Assembly: GCF_035917275.1 (NCBI RefSeq)
Contig: NZ_CP108508.1
Span: 3,534,001-3,598,000, forward strand
From: Streptomyces sp. NBC_01237
GTDB taxonomy: Bacteria > Actinomycetota > Actinomycetes > Streptomycetales > Streptomycetaceae
Direction of reading: 5' to 3'
Length of the DNA stretch: 64,000 nt
Part shown: positions 18,060-26,334 of the stretch, piece after piece
How positions within the stretch are numbered: the first letter of the stretch is position 1
How the letters are laid out: the number at the start of each line of letters is the position of its first letter
The notes under the pieces: model-generated
Told to the model about the DNA's origin: nothing
The model's input: only the letters and a program-made list of their open reading frames with translations
Databases searched by the model: none
Position numbers and translations under genes: made by a program

Positions 18060-19049
18060 GTGACGAAGCCTTACCTTCCAGGCCGTAAGAACGGAAGTGA
18101 CGCCTTGGCCAAACCCATTGACCCCCAGTCCTCCATGGCCGCGCTCTTCGGTGCGCAGGTGCGCAGACTCCGCATCGCGGCCGGGCTGACGCAGGCCGAA
18201 CTGGGCGAGATGACCCATGTGGTCAGCACCCGCATCACCCAGATCGAGCGCTCGTCCGGGGCGAGACCGACACTGGAGCTGGCGCGGGCGCTGGACGCCG
18301 CGCTGGTGGCGGACGGCCTGCTGATCGACCTGTGGCCCTATGTGCACCGCGAGGCGTTCCCGGATTGGTCGCGGGCGTTCATGGCGCACTCGGCGCGTGC
18401 GGTTTCGATCAAGCAGTACGCCGCACATGTGGTGCCGGGTCTGCTACAGACCCGGGCGTACGCGCGAGCGCTGCTGAGCGTAGGCCGCTCATTGAGGGAC
18501 GAGGAGCACCTGGAGGAACGGCTCGGGGCGCGGATGGAGCGTCAGGAGCGCCTCGCCGCACCCGGCCGCCCCGACCTGTGGGTCGTGCTCGACGAGTCGG
18601 TTCTCCGGCGCCCCGTCGGTGGACAGGCCGTCATGCGGACCCAGTTGGCCCGGCTGCTGGAGCTGGCCGAAGAACCGCACATCACCGTGCAGGTGCTGCC
18701 GTTCGACCAGGGCGAGCACGATGCGATGGGCGGCTCCCTCACGGTTCTCGTGCTGCCGGACGGCACCGAAGCCGCGTACACGGAGGGCGCCCACTACGGT
18801 CAGCTGATCGAGGAACCGGAAGAGGTCGGGCGCTTCACGGTCACCTACGATCGGCTGCGGGCAGTGGCCCTGCCCCCGCTCATGTCGCTCGACATGATCC
18901 GATCCGTGAGGGAGGCCAACGACCGTGGAGCGAGCGTCCCGTCTCGATCTGACCGGCGCCGACTGGCGCAAGAGCAGCTACAGCAACCAGGAGGGCGGCG
19001 ACTGCGTGGAGGTGGCGTGCGCGTATCCCGGCGTCGTCCCCGTCCGTGA
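18060..19049 (+). CDS. Xre-family regulator with DUF5753 (Scr1/WhiJ-like)
   Basis: A Cro/C1-type helix-turn-helix (RLRIAAGLTQAELGEM..STRITQIERS, about residues 35-70) is followed by a DUF5753 domain with its AHVVPGLLQTRAYARALL signature and the EEPHITVQVLPF segment. Family members pair with DUF397 proteins and are described as antitoxin-like developmental regulators (Scr1/Scr2, WhiJ). The GTG at 18060 has no well-spaced site; a TTG at 18105 has GGAAG 7 nt upstream and gives the more typical AKPIDP start, so it may be the real one. The C-terminus is odd: the frame stays open 125 nt into the DUF397 gene and adds about 40 basic residues, where relatives usually stop earlier. Confidence 0.85.
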   Translation: MTKPYLPGRKNGSDALAKPIDPQSSMAALFGAQVRRLRIAAGLTQAELGEMTHVVSTRITQIERSSGARPTLELARALDAALVADGLLIDLWPYVHREAFPDWSRAFMAHSARAVSIKQYAAHVVPGLLQTRAYARALLSVGRSLRDEEHLEERLGARMERQERLAAPGRPDLWVVLDESVLRRPVGGQAVMRTQLARLLELAEEPHITVQVLPFDQGEHDAMGGSLTVLVLPDGTEAAYTEGAHYGQLIEEPEEVGRFTVTYDRLRAVALPPLMSLDMIRSVREANDRGASVPSRSDRRRLAQEQLQQPGGRRLRGGGVRVSRRRPRP

Positions 19050-19152
19050 CAGCAAAGCCCCCGACCGACCGGCACTGACCTTCACGCTTGCGCCCTGGAC
19101 CGCGTTCATAGGCAGCGTGAAGGCAGAACACCGCATCGACCCCGGCCGATAG
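18925..19152 (+). CDS. DUF397 protein, copy 1
   Basis: This 75-aa protein has the DUF397 pattern W-KSSYS, CVEVA, VPVRDSK and a final W-AF. Its GTG start has GGGAGG 9 nt upstream and lies inside the Xre gene in another frame. DUF397 proteins are the usual partners of Xre/DUF5753 regulators (Scr2 type) and may act as toxin-like or co-regulatory peptides. It differs from the second copy by one residue (GGD here, GGN in copy 2). Confidence 0.85.
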   Translation: MERASRLDLTGADWRKSSYSNQEGGDCVEVACAYPGVVPVRDSKAPDRPALTFTLAPWTAFIGSVKAEHRIDPGR

Positions 19153-19177
19153 CACCCCCACCCCGGCCGCGAGTCCC

Positions 19178-19215
19178 GGCCCACCGGGCCCCCGCACACC
19201 CGTACCCGGTGGGCC
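19178..19215 (+). terminator. hairpin after DUF397 copy 1
   Basis: An 11-bp perfect stem (GGCCCACCGGG and complement) encloses a 16-nt loop, 26 bp after the stop. Confidence 0.65.
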
Positions 19216-19265
19216 ACGGACCTCCCCAAGCGCGTAATTCCGATCCGTGATGGAGGCCAACGACC

Positions 19266-19493
19266 GTGGAGCGAGCGTCCCGCCTCGATCTGACCGGCGC
19301 CGACTGGCGCAAGAGCAGCTACAGCAACCAGGAGGGCGGCAACTGCGTGGAGGTGGCGTGCGCGTACCCCGGCGTCGTCCCCGTCCGTGACAGCAAAGCC
19401 CCCGACCGACCGGCACTGACCTTCACGCTTGCGCCCTGGACCGCGTTCATAGGCAGCGTGAAAGCGGAACACCGCATCGACCCCGGCCGATAG
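19266..19493 (+). CDS. DUF397 protein, copy 2
   Basis: This 75-aa product is identical to copy 1 except for Asn in place of Asp in the GG-CVEVA motif. Its GTG start keeps the GGAGG site 9 nt upstream. It arose from the 341-bp tandem duplication and is preceded by a fragment of the Xre 3' end. Both copies are intact, so dosage of the DUF397 partner may be raised relative to the single Xre gene. Confidence 0.82.
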   Translation: MERASRLDLTGADWRKSSYSNQEGGNCVEVACAYPGVVPVRDSKAPDRPALTFTLAPWTAFIGSVKAEHRIDPGR

Positions 19494-19520
19494 CACCCCC
19501 ACCCCGGCCGCGAGTCCCGA

Positions 19521-19554
19521 CCCACCGGGCCCCCGCACACCCGCACCCGGTGGG
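19521..19554 (+). terminator. hairpin after DUF397 copy 2
   Basis: This is the duplicated counterpart of the 19178 hairpin, with a 9-bp stem (CCCACCGGG and complement); one base change shortens the outer stem. Confidence 0.6.
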
Positions 19555-19614
19555 CCACGGACCTCCCCAAAGAACCGGTGAAAAGAACTACCCCCCTCCC
19601 TCCCCTCCCAACTC

Positions 19615-19632
19615 GTCACCCACAAGGGTGAC
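19615..19632. promoter_or_regulatory. inverted repeat ahead of winged-helix gene
   Basis: A perfect palindrome GTCACCC-acaa-GGGTGAC lies 126 bp upstream of the ATG at 19758, in otherwise AT-richer DNA. It could be an operator, possibly autoregulatory; no binder is known to me. Confidence 0.4.
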
Positions 19633-19757
19633 TTGTTTGCCTGGACAGGGAAAGGCCGGTTACGTTCAGCGAAACAACCTCACACACCAAGACGGCCCCC
19701 GCCGGGACGGCAATCCCGAACGAGGGCCTGACCAATCAGGAAGTCGAGACCTTCCCC

Positions 19758-20852
19758 ATGGCTGATTCGCAGTCTAACGCGCGCCTTCGTTCCGGATCCG
19801 GAACTCGGACTTCCGGCGTGATCCACGTACGTACGCGCCTCACGGCCCACTTCACCGTGATGGCCAACTCCCTTGCACAACGCCCCGGAAGCGCCGTCAC
19901 CGTCGGTGTCGCCGCGTACATCCTCTCCTTGCCGGACGGCGATCTGGTGAGCATCGAAGCGCTGTGCGCGCACTTCACCGAGGGCGAGATCCTGATCTCC
20001 CGCGCACTGCGGGAGCTGGAGGACGCCGGATATCTGGAACGGCGCCGTGTGCGCGGGTCCGGCGGCCTGATCGGCACCCGTACGTACTTCCACGACGTGC
20101 CCGAGCGAGGGGATGACCGGGCCGCCCCGCCGCGTCCGCGAAAGCCTGCGGTGCCGGAGCCCGAGCCGGTGCCGGTGCCGGTGCCGGAGACGAAACCGGT
20201 GCCGGACGACGTGGCCTTGCGAGATGCGCCGGAGGTGCGGGATGCGGCGCCGGAAGCTCCGGGAGTCCCGGATGCTCCGGAAGCGGATGCAGCTGCCGGG
20301 ACCGACCCGGGCAGAGGCGCGGCTCCCGCTCCGGACGGACCAGTTGCTCCCCCTCCCCCGCTCGCGCTTCCTGATGCCGACCCGCACGCCGTCGCCATCC
20401 TGGCCTCACTGCGCATCGTCGATGCCCGGCTGGGTCTGTCCCGGCGCGAGGTGGCCGCCCTCGCCCCCGCCGTCGCCGACTGGCTCGCCCGGGGCATCGG
20501 CGCCGAGCAGATCACCGAGGCGCTCACCGTCGGGCTGCCCTCCCCGCTCCGGGCCCGCCCGGCCCGCATCCTGGCCTACCGGCTCGGCGAGACCCCCGTC
20601 GCCCTGCCCGCCGCAGCCGCCGTACCCCTCACCGGCGCCCCGCCGGACCTCCTGCCCTGGCAGACCTGCGACGGCGGGTGCGAGCGCGCCTTCCGGGCCG
20701 CCCGTCCCGGCAACTGCCTCGACTGCGACACCCCGGCCACGAGCGACGTGCCCGCCGTCGGCGACTCCATCAAGAGCGTGCGCGCCGCGCTGACCGACAG
20801 AGCCGACCGGGCGCACCGACGCGGCAGAGGCCGCAGGTCCAGCGCCGCCTGA
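19758..20852 (+). CDS. winged-helix protein with C-terminal cysteine cluster
   Basis: This 364-aa protein has an N-terminal helix-turn-helix of winged type (about residues 25-105: VTVGVAAYILSLPDGD.. SRALRELEDAGYLERRR). A long Pro/Glu/Val-rich linker (about 115-200) and a helical middle domain (LGLSRREVAALAPAVADWLARG) follow. The C-terminal segment CDGGC...CLDCD is a likely zinc knuckle. Such helix-turn-helix proteins are widespread in Streptomyces but I know of no assigned role. It stands alone between terminator-like hairpins and converges on the coiled-coil gene, 13 bp away. Confidence 0.75.
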   Translation: MADSQSNARLRSGSGTRTSGVIHVRTRLTAHFTVMANSLAQRPGSAVTVGVAAYILSLPDGDLVSIEALCAHFTEGEILISRALRELEDAGYLERRRVRGSGGLIGTRTYFHDVPERGDDRAAPPRPRKPAVPEPEPVPVPVPETKPVPDDVALRDAPEVRDAAPEAPGVPDAPEADAAAGTDPGRGAAPAPDGPVAPPPPLALPDADPHAVAILASLRIVDARLGLSRREVAALAPAVADWLARGIGAEQITEALTVGLPSPLRARPARILAYRLGETPVALPAAAAVPLTGAPPDLLPWQTCDGGCERAFRAARPGNCLDCDTPATSDVPAVGDSIKSVRAALTDRADRAHRRGRGRRSSAA

Positions 20853-20865
20853 GCGCGCTCGGCCC

Positions 20866-21780
20866 TCAGTCCTCCGTCGCCCGGTCGTCGTCCGCCGACG
20901 GAGCGACGCGCCCGGTGAGCGCCGCGAGCGAGTTGCGTACGTGCGTCATGTGCGCCTGCACCTCCTCGCGGCCCTCGTCGTGCTCGCGCAGCACACGCTC
21001 CGTCTCCCGGACCACGCGCTCCTCGCGCACCCCGGCCTCCGCGAGCAGCTCGGCCGCCCTCGCCTCCGCGTCCTCCTGGCCGTGCCGGGCGGCCTCCTCG
21101 GTCTCCGCGAGCGCCCGCTTGGCGTCGGCGAGCAGCGCCTCGGCCTGGGCGGTCAGCTCCGCGTGCCGGGCTGCCAACGCGGCTTCCTCCGCTGTCAGTT
21201 CGGCCTCCGACACCTTTGTGCGCTCGGTGTGTTCCTGCTTCTGGTGGGCCAGCACGCTCGCCGTGCGGCGCCGCGTCTCGCGCATCGCCGTCGCGGCCGT
21301 CTCCGCGATCTCGGCGGCCTCCTGGCGGGCGCGGGAGACGGTGTCCTCGGCGGTGTTCCGCGCGGCATCGAGCACCTGCTCCGCGTACGCCTCGGCCGCG
21401 GCCCGTACCGTCCCGGAGTGCTCGCGGGCCGCGTCCCCGGCCGCCCGGCCCGCCGCCTGGGCCGCGTCCCGCCACTCCTGGCCCTCCGCCTGCGCGGCGT
21501 CGCGCATCGTCTCGGCCTCGCTCTCGGCGAGCGCCAGGATCTGCTGGGCCCGCTCACCCAGCTCCGCGTAGGTCTGCGGGGCGAGCGTGGCCACGGCCTC
21601 GCCCAGCCGGGCCGACTCGGCGGCCAGCTCCTGGGCCAGGTCCGACAGCCGGGAGATCTCGGCCAGTGCCGCGTCCCGCTCCGCCGACAGGGCTGCCACG
21701 GTGCCGTCCACCTGCTCAGGGCGGTAGCCACGTCCCCGTACGCCGACGAAGCCGTACGCGGAATCCGGTGCAGCACTCAT
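20866..21780 (-). CDS. long coiled-coil protein (cellulose-binding/DivIVA-like)
   Basis: This 304-aa protein begins with YGFVGVRGRGYRPEQVD, resembling the DivIVA-type N-terminal motif, and is otherwise almost entirely charged Ala/Glu/Arg heptads (about residues 30-285), predicted as one long coiled coil. Streptomyces relatives are annotated as cellulose-binding proteins and belong with the FilP/Scy class of cytoskeletal coiled-coil proteins that shape the hyphal tip. ATG at 21780 is preferred over the 21810 start, giving the conserved N-terminus. The exact role is unknown. Confidence 0.78.
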   Translation of the reverse strand: MSAAPDSAYGFVGVRGRGYRPEQVDGTVAALSAERDAALAEISRLSDLAQELAAESARLGEAVATLAPQTYAELGERAQQILALAESEAETMRDAAQAEGQEWRDAAQAAGRAAGDAAREHSGTVRAAAEAYAEQVLDAARNTAEDTVSRARQEAAEIAETAATAMRETRRRTASVLAHQKQEHTERTKVSEAELTAEEAALAARHAELTAQAEALLADAKRALAETEEAARHGQEDAEARAAELLAEAGVREERVVRETERVLREHDEGREEVQAHMTHVRNSLAALTGRVAPSADDDRATED

Positions 21781-21909
21781 CCTTGAAGCCTCTCTCCGAC
21801 TCTCCGACACCCATCAATACGTCAAGGATGCGGCAATTGGTGAAAGAAGTCGGAATCGATCAACGCCATTCGGCGCGGAAGCGACCGGCATCACAGCGCG
21901 GAAACGCGT

Positions 21910-21944
21910 GAGGCGCCCGTCCCCCTCAGGGGTCCGGGCGCCTC
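21910..21944 (-). terminator. hairpin terminator after SUKH-4 gene
   Basis: A 10-bp stem (GAGGCGCCCG and complement) with a 15-nt loop lies 31 bp downstream of the minus-strand stop at 21975. Confidence 0.7.
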
Positions 21945-21974
21945 ATGGCCGTCATCGAAGAAGGCCCGTACGGG

Positions 21975-24572
21975 TCAGAGCAGCCCGTCCCACATCTGCT
22001 CCAGCAGCACGGACCACCAGCTCTCCGGCGACGCGAGCGCCGCCGGGTCGAGCGCCACCAGCTGCGCCTGGAAGTCGACGGTCCAGCGGCCCGCCTGCTC
22101 CGGGTTGAGCCCGAAGCGCAGCCGCCACATCCGGCCGAGCAGCGCCATCGAGCGCACGAACTCCGGCAGCCCGGTGTTCACGAACTGCGGCGCCGTCGGC
22201 CTGCCGTCCGGTCCGGCCTCCACCGGCACGGCCACGATGTTCGCCGTGCCGTACTGCACACAGATCGCCCGGCCGAAGTCGGTCCCCATCACGAGGTACG
22301 AGCCCGCGTCGGACGCCGGCTGCACCTGGCGCTGCGTGGCCAGCTCGGCCAGGGTGGGCACCACCGGCTGACCCGGCTGCGCCCAGAAGAACGGCCCGAA
22401 ATCGGCGGGCAGCCCCGCCCACACCAGGGTCCGCGCCACGATCTCGGGCACTCCCTGGCGGGACACGGCCCGCTGGTCGAAGCGGAGCACGCCCTGCGGG
22501 CCGAAGGCCATCACCAGCTCCTCCGCGACCCCCTCCGGCGGAATCGCCGGGGCGGGCGGCAGCTGCGGCAGCGGAGCCCGTACCGGTGCCGGGCGGGCCG
22601 GACCGTCGGCGACCTGGTGCAGCTCGCCCTGGTGGGTCAGCAGATGCTGCATGCCCTGCTGGCGGCTCGCGTGATCGGTGCCGTACGGGGCGACGCTGGT
22701 GATCCGCACCTGCGGCCAGGTCTCCCGGATCATCCGCGCGCAGTATCCGCCCGGCAGCTCACAGGACTCCAGCTCGGTGTGCAGCTCGATCACCTGCTGC
22801 GGCGGCACGTTCATCGCGCGCAGCTCGTGCAGCATCTGCCACTCCGGGTGCGGGGTGCCGGGCGCCGAGCGGCGGATCAGCTGCTGCTCGCTCCCGTCCG
22901 GGGCCCGGAACCGCAGGACGGCCTGGTAGCCGGGCCCGACGGTCGGCTGGCCGGTGGGCTGCTGCGGATAGCCGTACGACGGAGGCGGAGGCGGCGGTGC
23001 GTGGGGATTCGGCGGTACGGGGCCGGGGGCACCGCCCAGCGGCATCCCGGGCGGGCCGGGCGGGCCGGGCGGCTGGGGTGCCTGGGGGCCGACCGGACCG
23101 GGGCTCGCCAGCATCGTCGCGGCATGGTGCACCCCGCCGCCGCCGGGAGGAGCGGGGGGCGTGGGCGGACCCGGAGGACCGGGAGGCTGCGGCGCACCCG
23201 GTGCACCCGGTGCACCCGGAGGACCGGGCGGGCCGGGAGGCTGCGGCGCACCGGCACCGGGCACGCCGGGCGGGCCCGGAGGCTGCGGAGCGGCCGGGCC
23301 GCCGGGGCTGCTCGGGTCCGCGAACATCGTCGCCGCATGGTGCATCCCGCCACCGGGCGGTGGTGTGGCACCCGGCGGACCGGGTGGCGCGGGAGGGCCG
23401 GGGGGCGTGGGCGCACCCGGAGGACCGGGCGGGCCGGGCGGCTGCGGCGCTCCGGGCGGGCCCTGCTGGGCGACGAGCTGAGTCGGCAGATAGCCGCCCG
23501 CCGGGGCACCGGGCGCACCCGGACCCGAGGGCGGCGGCGTCGCTCCGGGGCGCATGCCGGGAGTTCCCGGGGCGCCGGGCGGCGGCGGAGTGCCCGCACC
23601 GCCCCCACGGGTGCCGCGCGGCTGCACCACGGCCTTGCTGGTGGCCGCGTCCGCGATGTCGGCGGGGCCGGGACCGGGGCCCTGCTGCGGGTTCAGTGCG
23701 GGAGCGACGCTCGTACGCGGCAGATGGCTGCCGCCGGACATCAGCGCCGTGGGCGCGTCGGCGGGCACGACCGGCGGCGGGGCCCCCTCGTCGTCGGCCC
23801 CGGAGAGCGGCGGCGCGAACACCGTCGCGGGCAGCGGAACGGCGCCCTCGTCGGACCCGCCGTTGGTGTCGGTACCGGCCCAGGGGGTGGACCCCACGGG
23901 CACGGCGGCGGACGACGCGGACGCGGGAACACCGTCGGATGCCGTCGGCTCGTAGTCGCCGGGAGCGCCCTGGCCGGCGGCGGCCGGCCAGTCGTCCGCC
24001 GAGTCCCCGGACGGAGCCCCGACGGGAGCGGCGGGGGCAGCGGGAGAGGGCGCGGAGGAAGGAGAGGAGGGGGAAGGAGAAGAGGGAACGGACGGGGCGG
24101 CGGATGCCACGGGTGTCCCCGGAACCGGCGTCGCCCCCGCACCCGCACTCGCGTCCGCGTCCGGACGCGCGCCGCTGTCCCTGTCCGCGCGCCGGTCCGG
24201 GATCCCCAGCTTGTCCGCGGCCTCCTGGAGCCACTCCGGCGGGGTCAGCAGGAACGACGTCTGGTTCAGGTCGATGCGCTGCGGCGGCGCCGGAGCGGGC
24301 GGCGCGTCGGACGGGGCACCGTACTCCTCCTCGTACCGCCGGATCACCTCGCCCACCGGCAGTCCGGGCCACAGTGTGGCCTCACCGCTGTCGCGGGCGA
24401 TCACCAGCCGCTGGCAGCCGCCGTCCGAGACGGGGCCCTCCGCGCGGTCCTCGGCCCACACCACGAAGCCCAGCTCGAACTCACGGACCCGCACCTCCCG
24501 GTGCTGGTACACGGCCACATCGCCGTTGACCCACTCGTCCGCCCGCTCCTGTGCCTGAGCGAAGGTCACCAT
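21975..24572 (-). CDS. Imm35-like + deaminase-like + SUKH-4 multidomain protein
   Basis: This 865-aa cytoplasmic protein has four parts. Residues 1-90 resemble YrhB/Imm35 immunity proteins. Residues about 125-560 are a disordered Pro/Gly/Ala linker with collagen-like GPPGPP runs. Residues about 555-640 look like a nucleic-acid deaminase domain of the XOO_2897 class, with HPE at 575-577 and Cys 604 and 611 in ESCELPGGYC as candidate zinc ligands. Residues about 680-865 match SUKH-4. Immunity-type and toxin-type folds thus occur in one chain with no export signal. The ATG at 24572 has GGAGGGG upstream; the SUKH-1 stop lies 5 nt before it. A GTG at 24581 overlapping the SUKH-1 stop is an alternative start. 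Confidence 0.75.
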   Translation of the reverse strand: MVTFAQAQERADEWVNGDVAVYQHREVRVREFELGFVVWAEDRAEGPVSDGGCQRLVIARDSGEATLWPGLPVGEVIRRYEEEYGAPSDAPPAPAPPQRIDLNQTSFLLTPPEWLQEAADKLGIPDRRADRDSGARPDADASAGAGATPVPGTPVASAAPSVPSSPSPSSPSSAPSPAAPAAPVGAPSGDSADDWPAAAGQGAPGDYEPTASDGVPASASSAAVPVGSTPWAGTDTNGGSDEGAVPLPATVFAPPLSGADDEGAPPPVVPADAPTALMSGGSHLPRTSVAPALNPQQGPGPGPADIADAATSKAVVQPRGTRGGGAGTPPPPGAPGTPGMRPGATPPPSGPGAPGAPAGGYLPTQLVAQQGPPGAPQPPGPPGPPGAPTPPGPPAPPGPPGATPPPGGGMHHAATMFADPSSPGGPAAPQPPGPPGVPGAGAPQPPGPPGPPGAPGAPGAPQPPGPPGPPTPPAPPGGGGVHHAATMLASPGPVGPQAPQPPGPPGPPGMPLGGAPGPVPPNPHAPPPPPPSYGYPQQPTGQPTVGPGYQAVLRFRAPDGSEQQLIRRSAPGTPHPEWQMLHELRAMNVPPQQVIELHTELESCELPGGYCARMIRETWPQVRITSVAPYGTDHASRQQGMQHLLTHQGELHQVADGPARPAPVRAPLPQLPPAPAIPPEGVAEELVMAFGPQGVLRFDQRAVSRQGVPEIVARTLVWAGLPADFGPFFWAQPGQPVVPTLAELATQRQVQPASDAGSYLVMGTDFGRAICVQYGTANIVAVPVEAGPDGRPTAPQFVNTGLPEFVRSMALLGRMWRLRFGLNPEQAGRWTVDFQAQLVALDPAALASPESWWSVLLEQMWDGLL

Positions 24573-24577
24573 CGCGC

Positions 24578-25555
24578 TCACCCCTCCACCGGGACGGCCT
24601 GCGCGAAGCCACCGTCCACCATCAGGTTCGCCACGGTCTCCAGCTCCGGCGGATTGCCCGCCAGCCGCTGGAGGAAGACGTCGAAGTCCGTACCGCAGGG
24701 CAGCAGCAGCCGTTCGGCACGCTCCTGCACGCTCCAGCCGTCCTGGTCCCTGGCGTCGTCGTACGGACAGAACCACACCGAACCGATGCCGTCGCCCCGT
24801 ACCTTCACGGCGAGGATGCCGCCCTGGACGAAGCCGACGCCCAGGTAGTCCTTGGTGAAGTGGTCCCGCAGGCACTTGTTGATGTACAGCAGGTCGTTCA
24901 CCGCGGCCTCTTCCCGCACGGTGAAGAACGGCTGGTCCACCAGCAGACCGAGTTCCGCGTCCAGCGCCGCGCCCACGGGGGCCGAGCCGCCCGCCGCCTT
25001 GAGGAAGGAGCGGTACGCGCCCGGCAGCCGGTAGCCGAGGTCCTCCTCCACGCCCTGGATCTGCTGCTCGCTCACCGCGACGGCACCCTTCGGCAGCCGG
25101 AAGTGCGCGGGCCGGGTCTCCTGCAACGGGCGGGTGCCGCGCCGGTTCTGGTCGACCGGAGTCGTGCTCAGGCCGGCGTGGTGGCGCAGCAGCGCCTTCA
25201 CCTCGACCGGGACGAGCTCCATCCGCCGGCCGCCCGCCACGTGGTGCCAGGTCCAGCCGTGCGGCGTCGCCACCGCCGGGATCGTGTCCCACAGCTCGTG
25301 GCCGCTCGCCGCCAGCGCGGCGTTCGCCGACACATAGTCGGTGAGCCGCAGTTCGTCGATGCCGAACCCCTGCGGGGGATCGGCGATCTCGGCGGCGGCA
25401 CGCGCGTACGGCGAGAGTTCCGGATGGCCGTTGCCGTCCACGCGCACACCTCTGGGGTGGCGGGACGCCCGGACCGGGTCCGGGAAGTGCACGACCTGCC
25501 CGGCGTAGGCCGCGTTCGGTGGCGCGGCTTGCTGCCCGAGCCGACCTGTCGTCAT
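24578..25555 (-). CDS. WHH nuclease-like + SUKH-1 (SMI1/KNR4) protein
   Basis: The 325-aa protein has an N-terminal region resembling WHH-type HNH/EndoVII toxins: DYVSANAALAASGHE, then GWTWHH (WHH 103-105), RMELVPVEV and RHHAG. The usual His after LVP.. is Lys120, which may impair catalysis. The C-terminal part (about 165-310) is a SUKH-1/SMI1-KNR4 domain: QIQGVEEDLGYRLPGAYRSFLKAAGG, then DYLGVGFVQGG and DVFLQRL. SUKH domains are immunity folds against nuclease and deaminase toxins. Fusion of both folds suggests a self-inhibited or inactive toxin remnant used as a binding scaffold. ATG at 25555 is chosen over 25639. It is upstream of, and coupled to, the SUKH-4 gene. Confidence 0.75.
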   Translation of the reverse strand: MTTGRLGQQAAPPNAAYAGQVVHFPDPVRASRHPRGVRVDGNGHPELSPYARAAAEIADPPQGFGIDELRLTDYVSANAALAASGHELWDTIPAVATPHGWTWHHVAGGRRMELVPVEVKALLRHHAGLSTTPVDQNRRGTRPLQETRPAHFRLPKGAVAVSEQQIQGVEEDLGYRLPGAYRSFLKAAGGSAPVGAALDAELGLLVDQPFFTVREEAAVNDLLYINKCLRDHFTKDYLGVGFVQGGILAVKVRGDGIGSVWFCPYDDARDQDGWSVQERAERLLLPCGTDFDVFLQRLAGNPPELETVANLMVDGGFAQAVPVEG

Positions 25556-25802
25556 GGCGGTTGCCCCCTGCTGCGTCTGGTGTTCCGCACAGCCTATGCG
25601 GTGGGGCAGCAGGGGGAACCGCCCCTCCGGCACCGTCACGAACCGTCACATCGGCGTGACGGAAGAGCGAGGAAAGAGCGACGATCTCGCACCCTTTGCG
25701 CGACACGCACACACGTTAAACCCACCCAGCTTCCCCACCACCCGGCACATTTGGCAGGCTGTCCCCGCAACTCGGGGGATTGCAGGGAGGGACGTCAGCA
25801 CG

Positions 25803-26324
25803 ATGCATACGGCACAAACGACCACATCCGGGGACCCGCGACTCAGCTGGAGCAGTACCGAGACCAGCCGCACCCCCCGCCTGCACCACCGCCGCGACGG
25901 CATCCTGCCCGCCGTGGCCGCAGCGCTGTCCGTACGCGGAGAGACGCTCACCTGCACCGCGGGCAAGGGGGACCAGCCACCCGCGCTGCACCCACTTGTC
26001 CAGGACTTCCTCGACACCCTCACCAGCGGCCAGCGCGAACGCTTCACCGGCCGCTGCCCCGAGGCCATACTCCTGTCCCGGCAGCTCACCGCTGCCGAGG
26101 GCAGCCGCTCCAAGCGGGCCCAGCGCAAGCCGCTGACCAACGGCGAGGCCCGCCGCGCGCTGAAGCACTCACGGATCACCGCCCGCCGCATCCGCGAGGA
26201 CGGCGATCCGCTGCACGGCAGCTACGCGCCGCCCTGCCGCTCCTGCACGGTGATGCTCGCCCACTTCGGCGTACGTCCCGTCGACCTCACCGCCGGGGCG
26301 GCGACCACCGCCGAGAAGGGCTGA
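25803..26324 (+). CDS. YwqJ-type deaminase
   Basis: This 173-aa protein carries the deaminase-fold zinc motifs in YwqJ form: CPE in GRCPEAILLSRQL (near residue 83) and PPCRSC (near residue 143). The Cys/Glu and Cys-x-x-Cys would hold zinc and activate water. YwqJ deaminases are known as C-terminal toxin domains of polymorphic toxins; here the domain stands alone with no trafficking module. The gene diverges from the WHH/SUKH-1 gene across 247 bp and precedes a SUKH-3 gene by 10 bp, the usual toxin-immunity order. The ATG at 25803 follows GGGAGGG with a slightly long spacer. Confidence 0.78.
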   Translation: MHTAQTTTSGDPRLSWSSTETSRTPRLHHRRDGILPAVAAALSVRGETLTCTAGKGDQPPALHPLVQDFLDTLTSGQRERFTGRCPEAILLSRQLTAAEGSRSKRAQRKPLTNGEARRALKHSRITARRIREDGDPLHGSYAPPCRSCTVMLAHFGVRPVDLTAGAATTAEKG

Positions 26325-26334
26325 CCGCGCGCAG

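Larger units (their letters stand above)
18899..19570 (+). repeat. 341-bp tandem duplication carrying DUF397 gene and terminator
   Basis: Two nearly identical direct units with an offset of 341 bp run from about 18899 to 19229 and from about 19240 to 19570. Each holds the last codons of the Xre frame, the ribosome site, the whole DUF397 gene and a hairpin. The few differences include G/T at 18910/19251 and one D/N codon. The high identity indicates a recent duplication. Confidence 0.92.

Noticed and set aside
19615..19632. BldD-type box
   Set aside because: The palindrome GTCACCC-acaa-GGGTGAC has its half sites in the opposite order to the AGTGA-TCACC consensus, so I list it only as an unassigned inverted repeat.
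23150..23480. Possible CRISPR-like or minisatellite array
   Set aside because: The repeats are in-frame Gly-Pro-Pro codons of the SUKH-4 protein linker, with no constant repeat or spacer length.
24573..25712. Extension of the SUKH-4 frame upstream through the SUKH-1 gene
   Set aside because: The extension is antisense-like shadow within SUKH-1; the ATG at 24572 with GGAGGGG is a normal coupled start.
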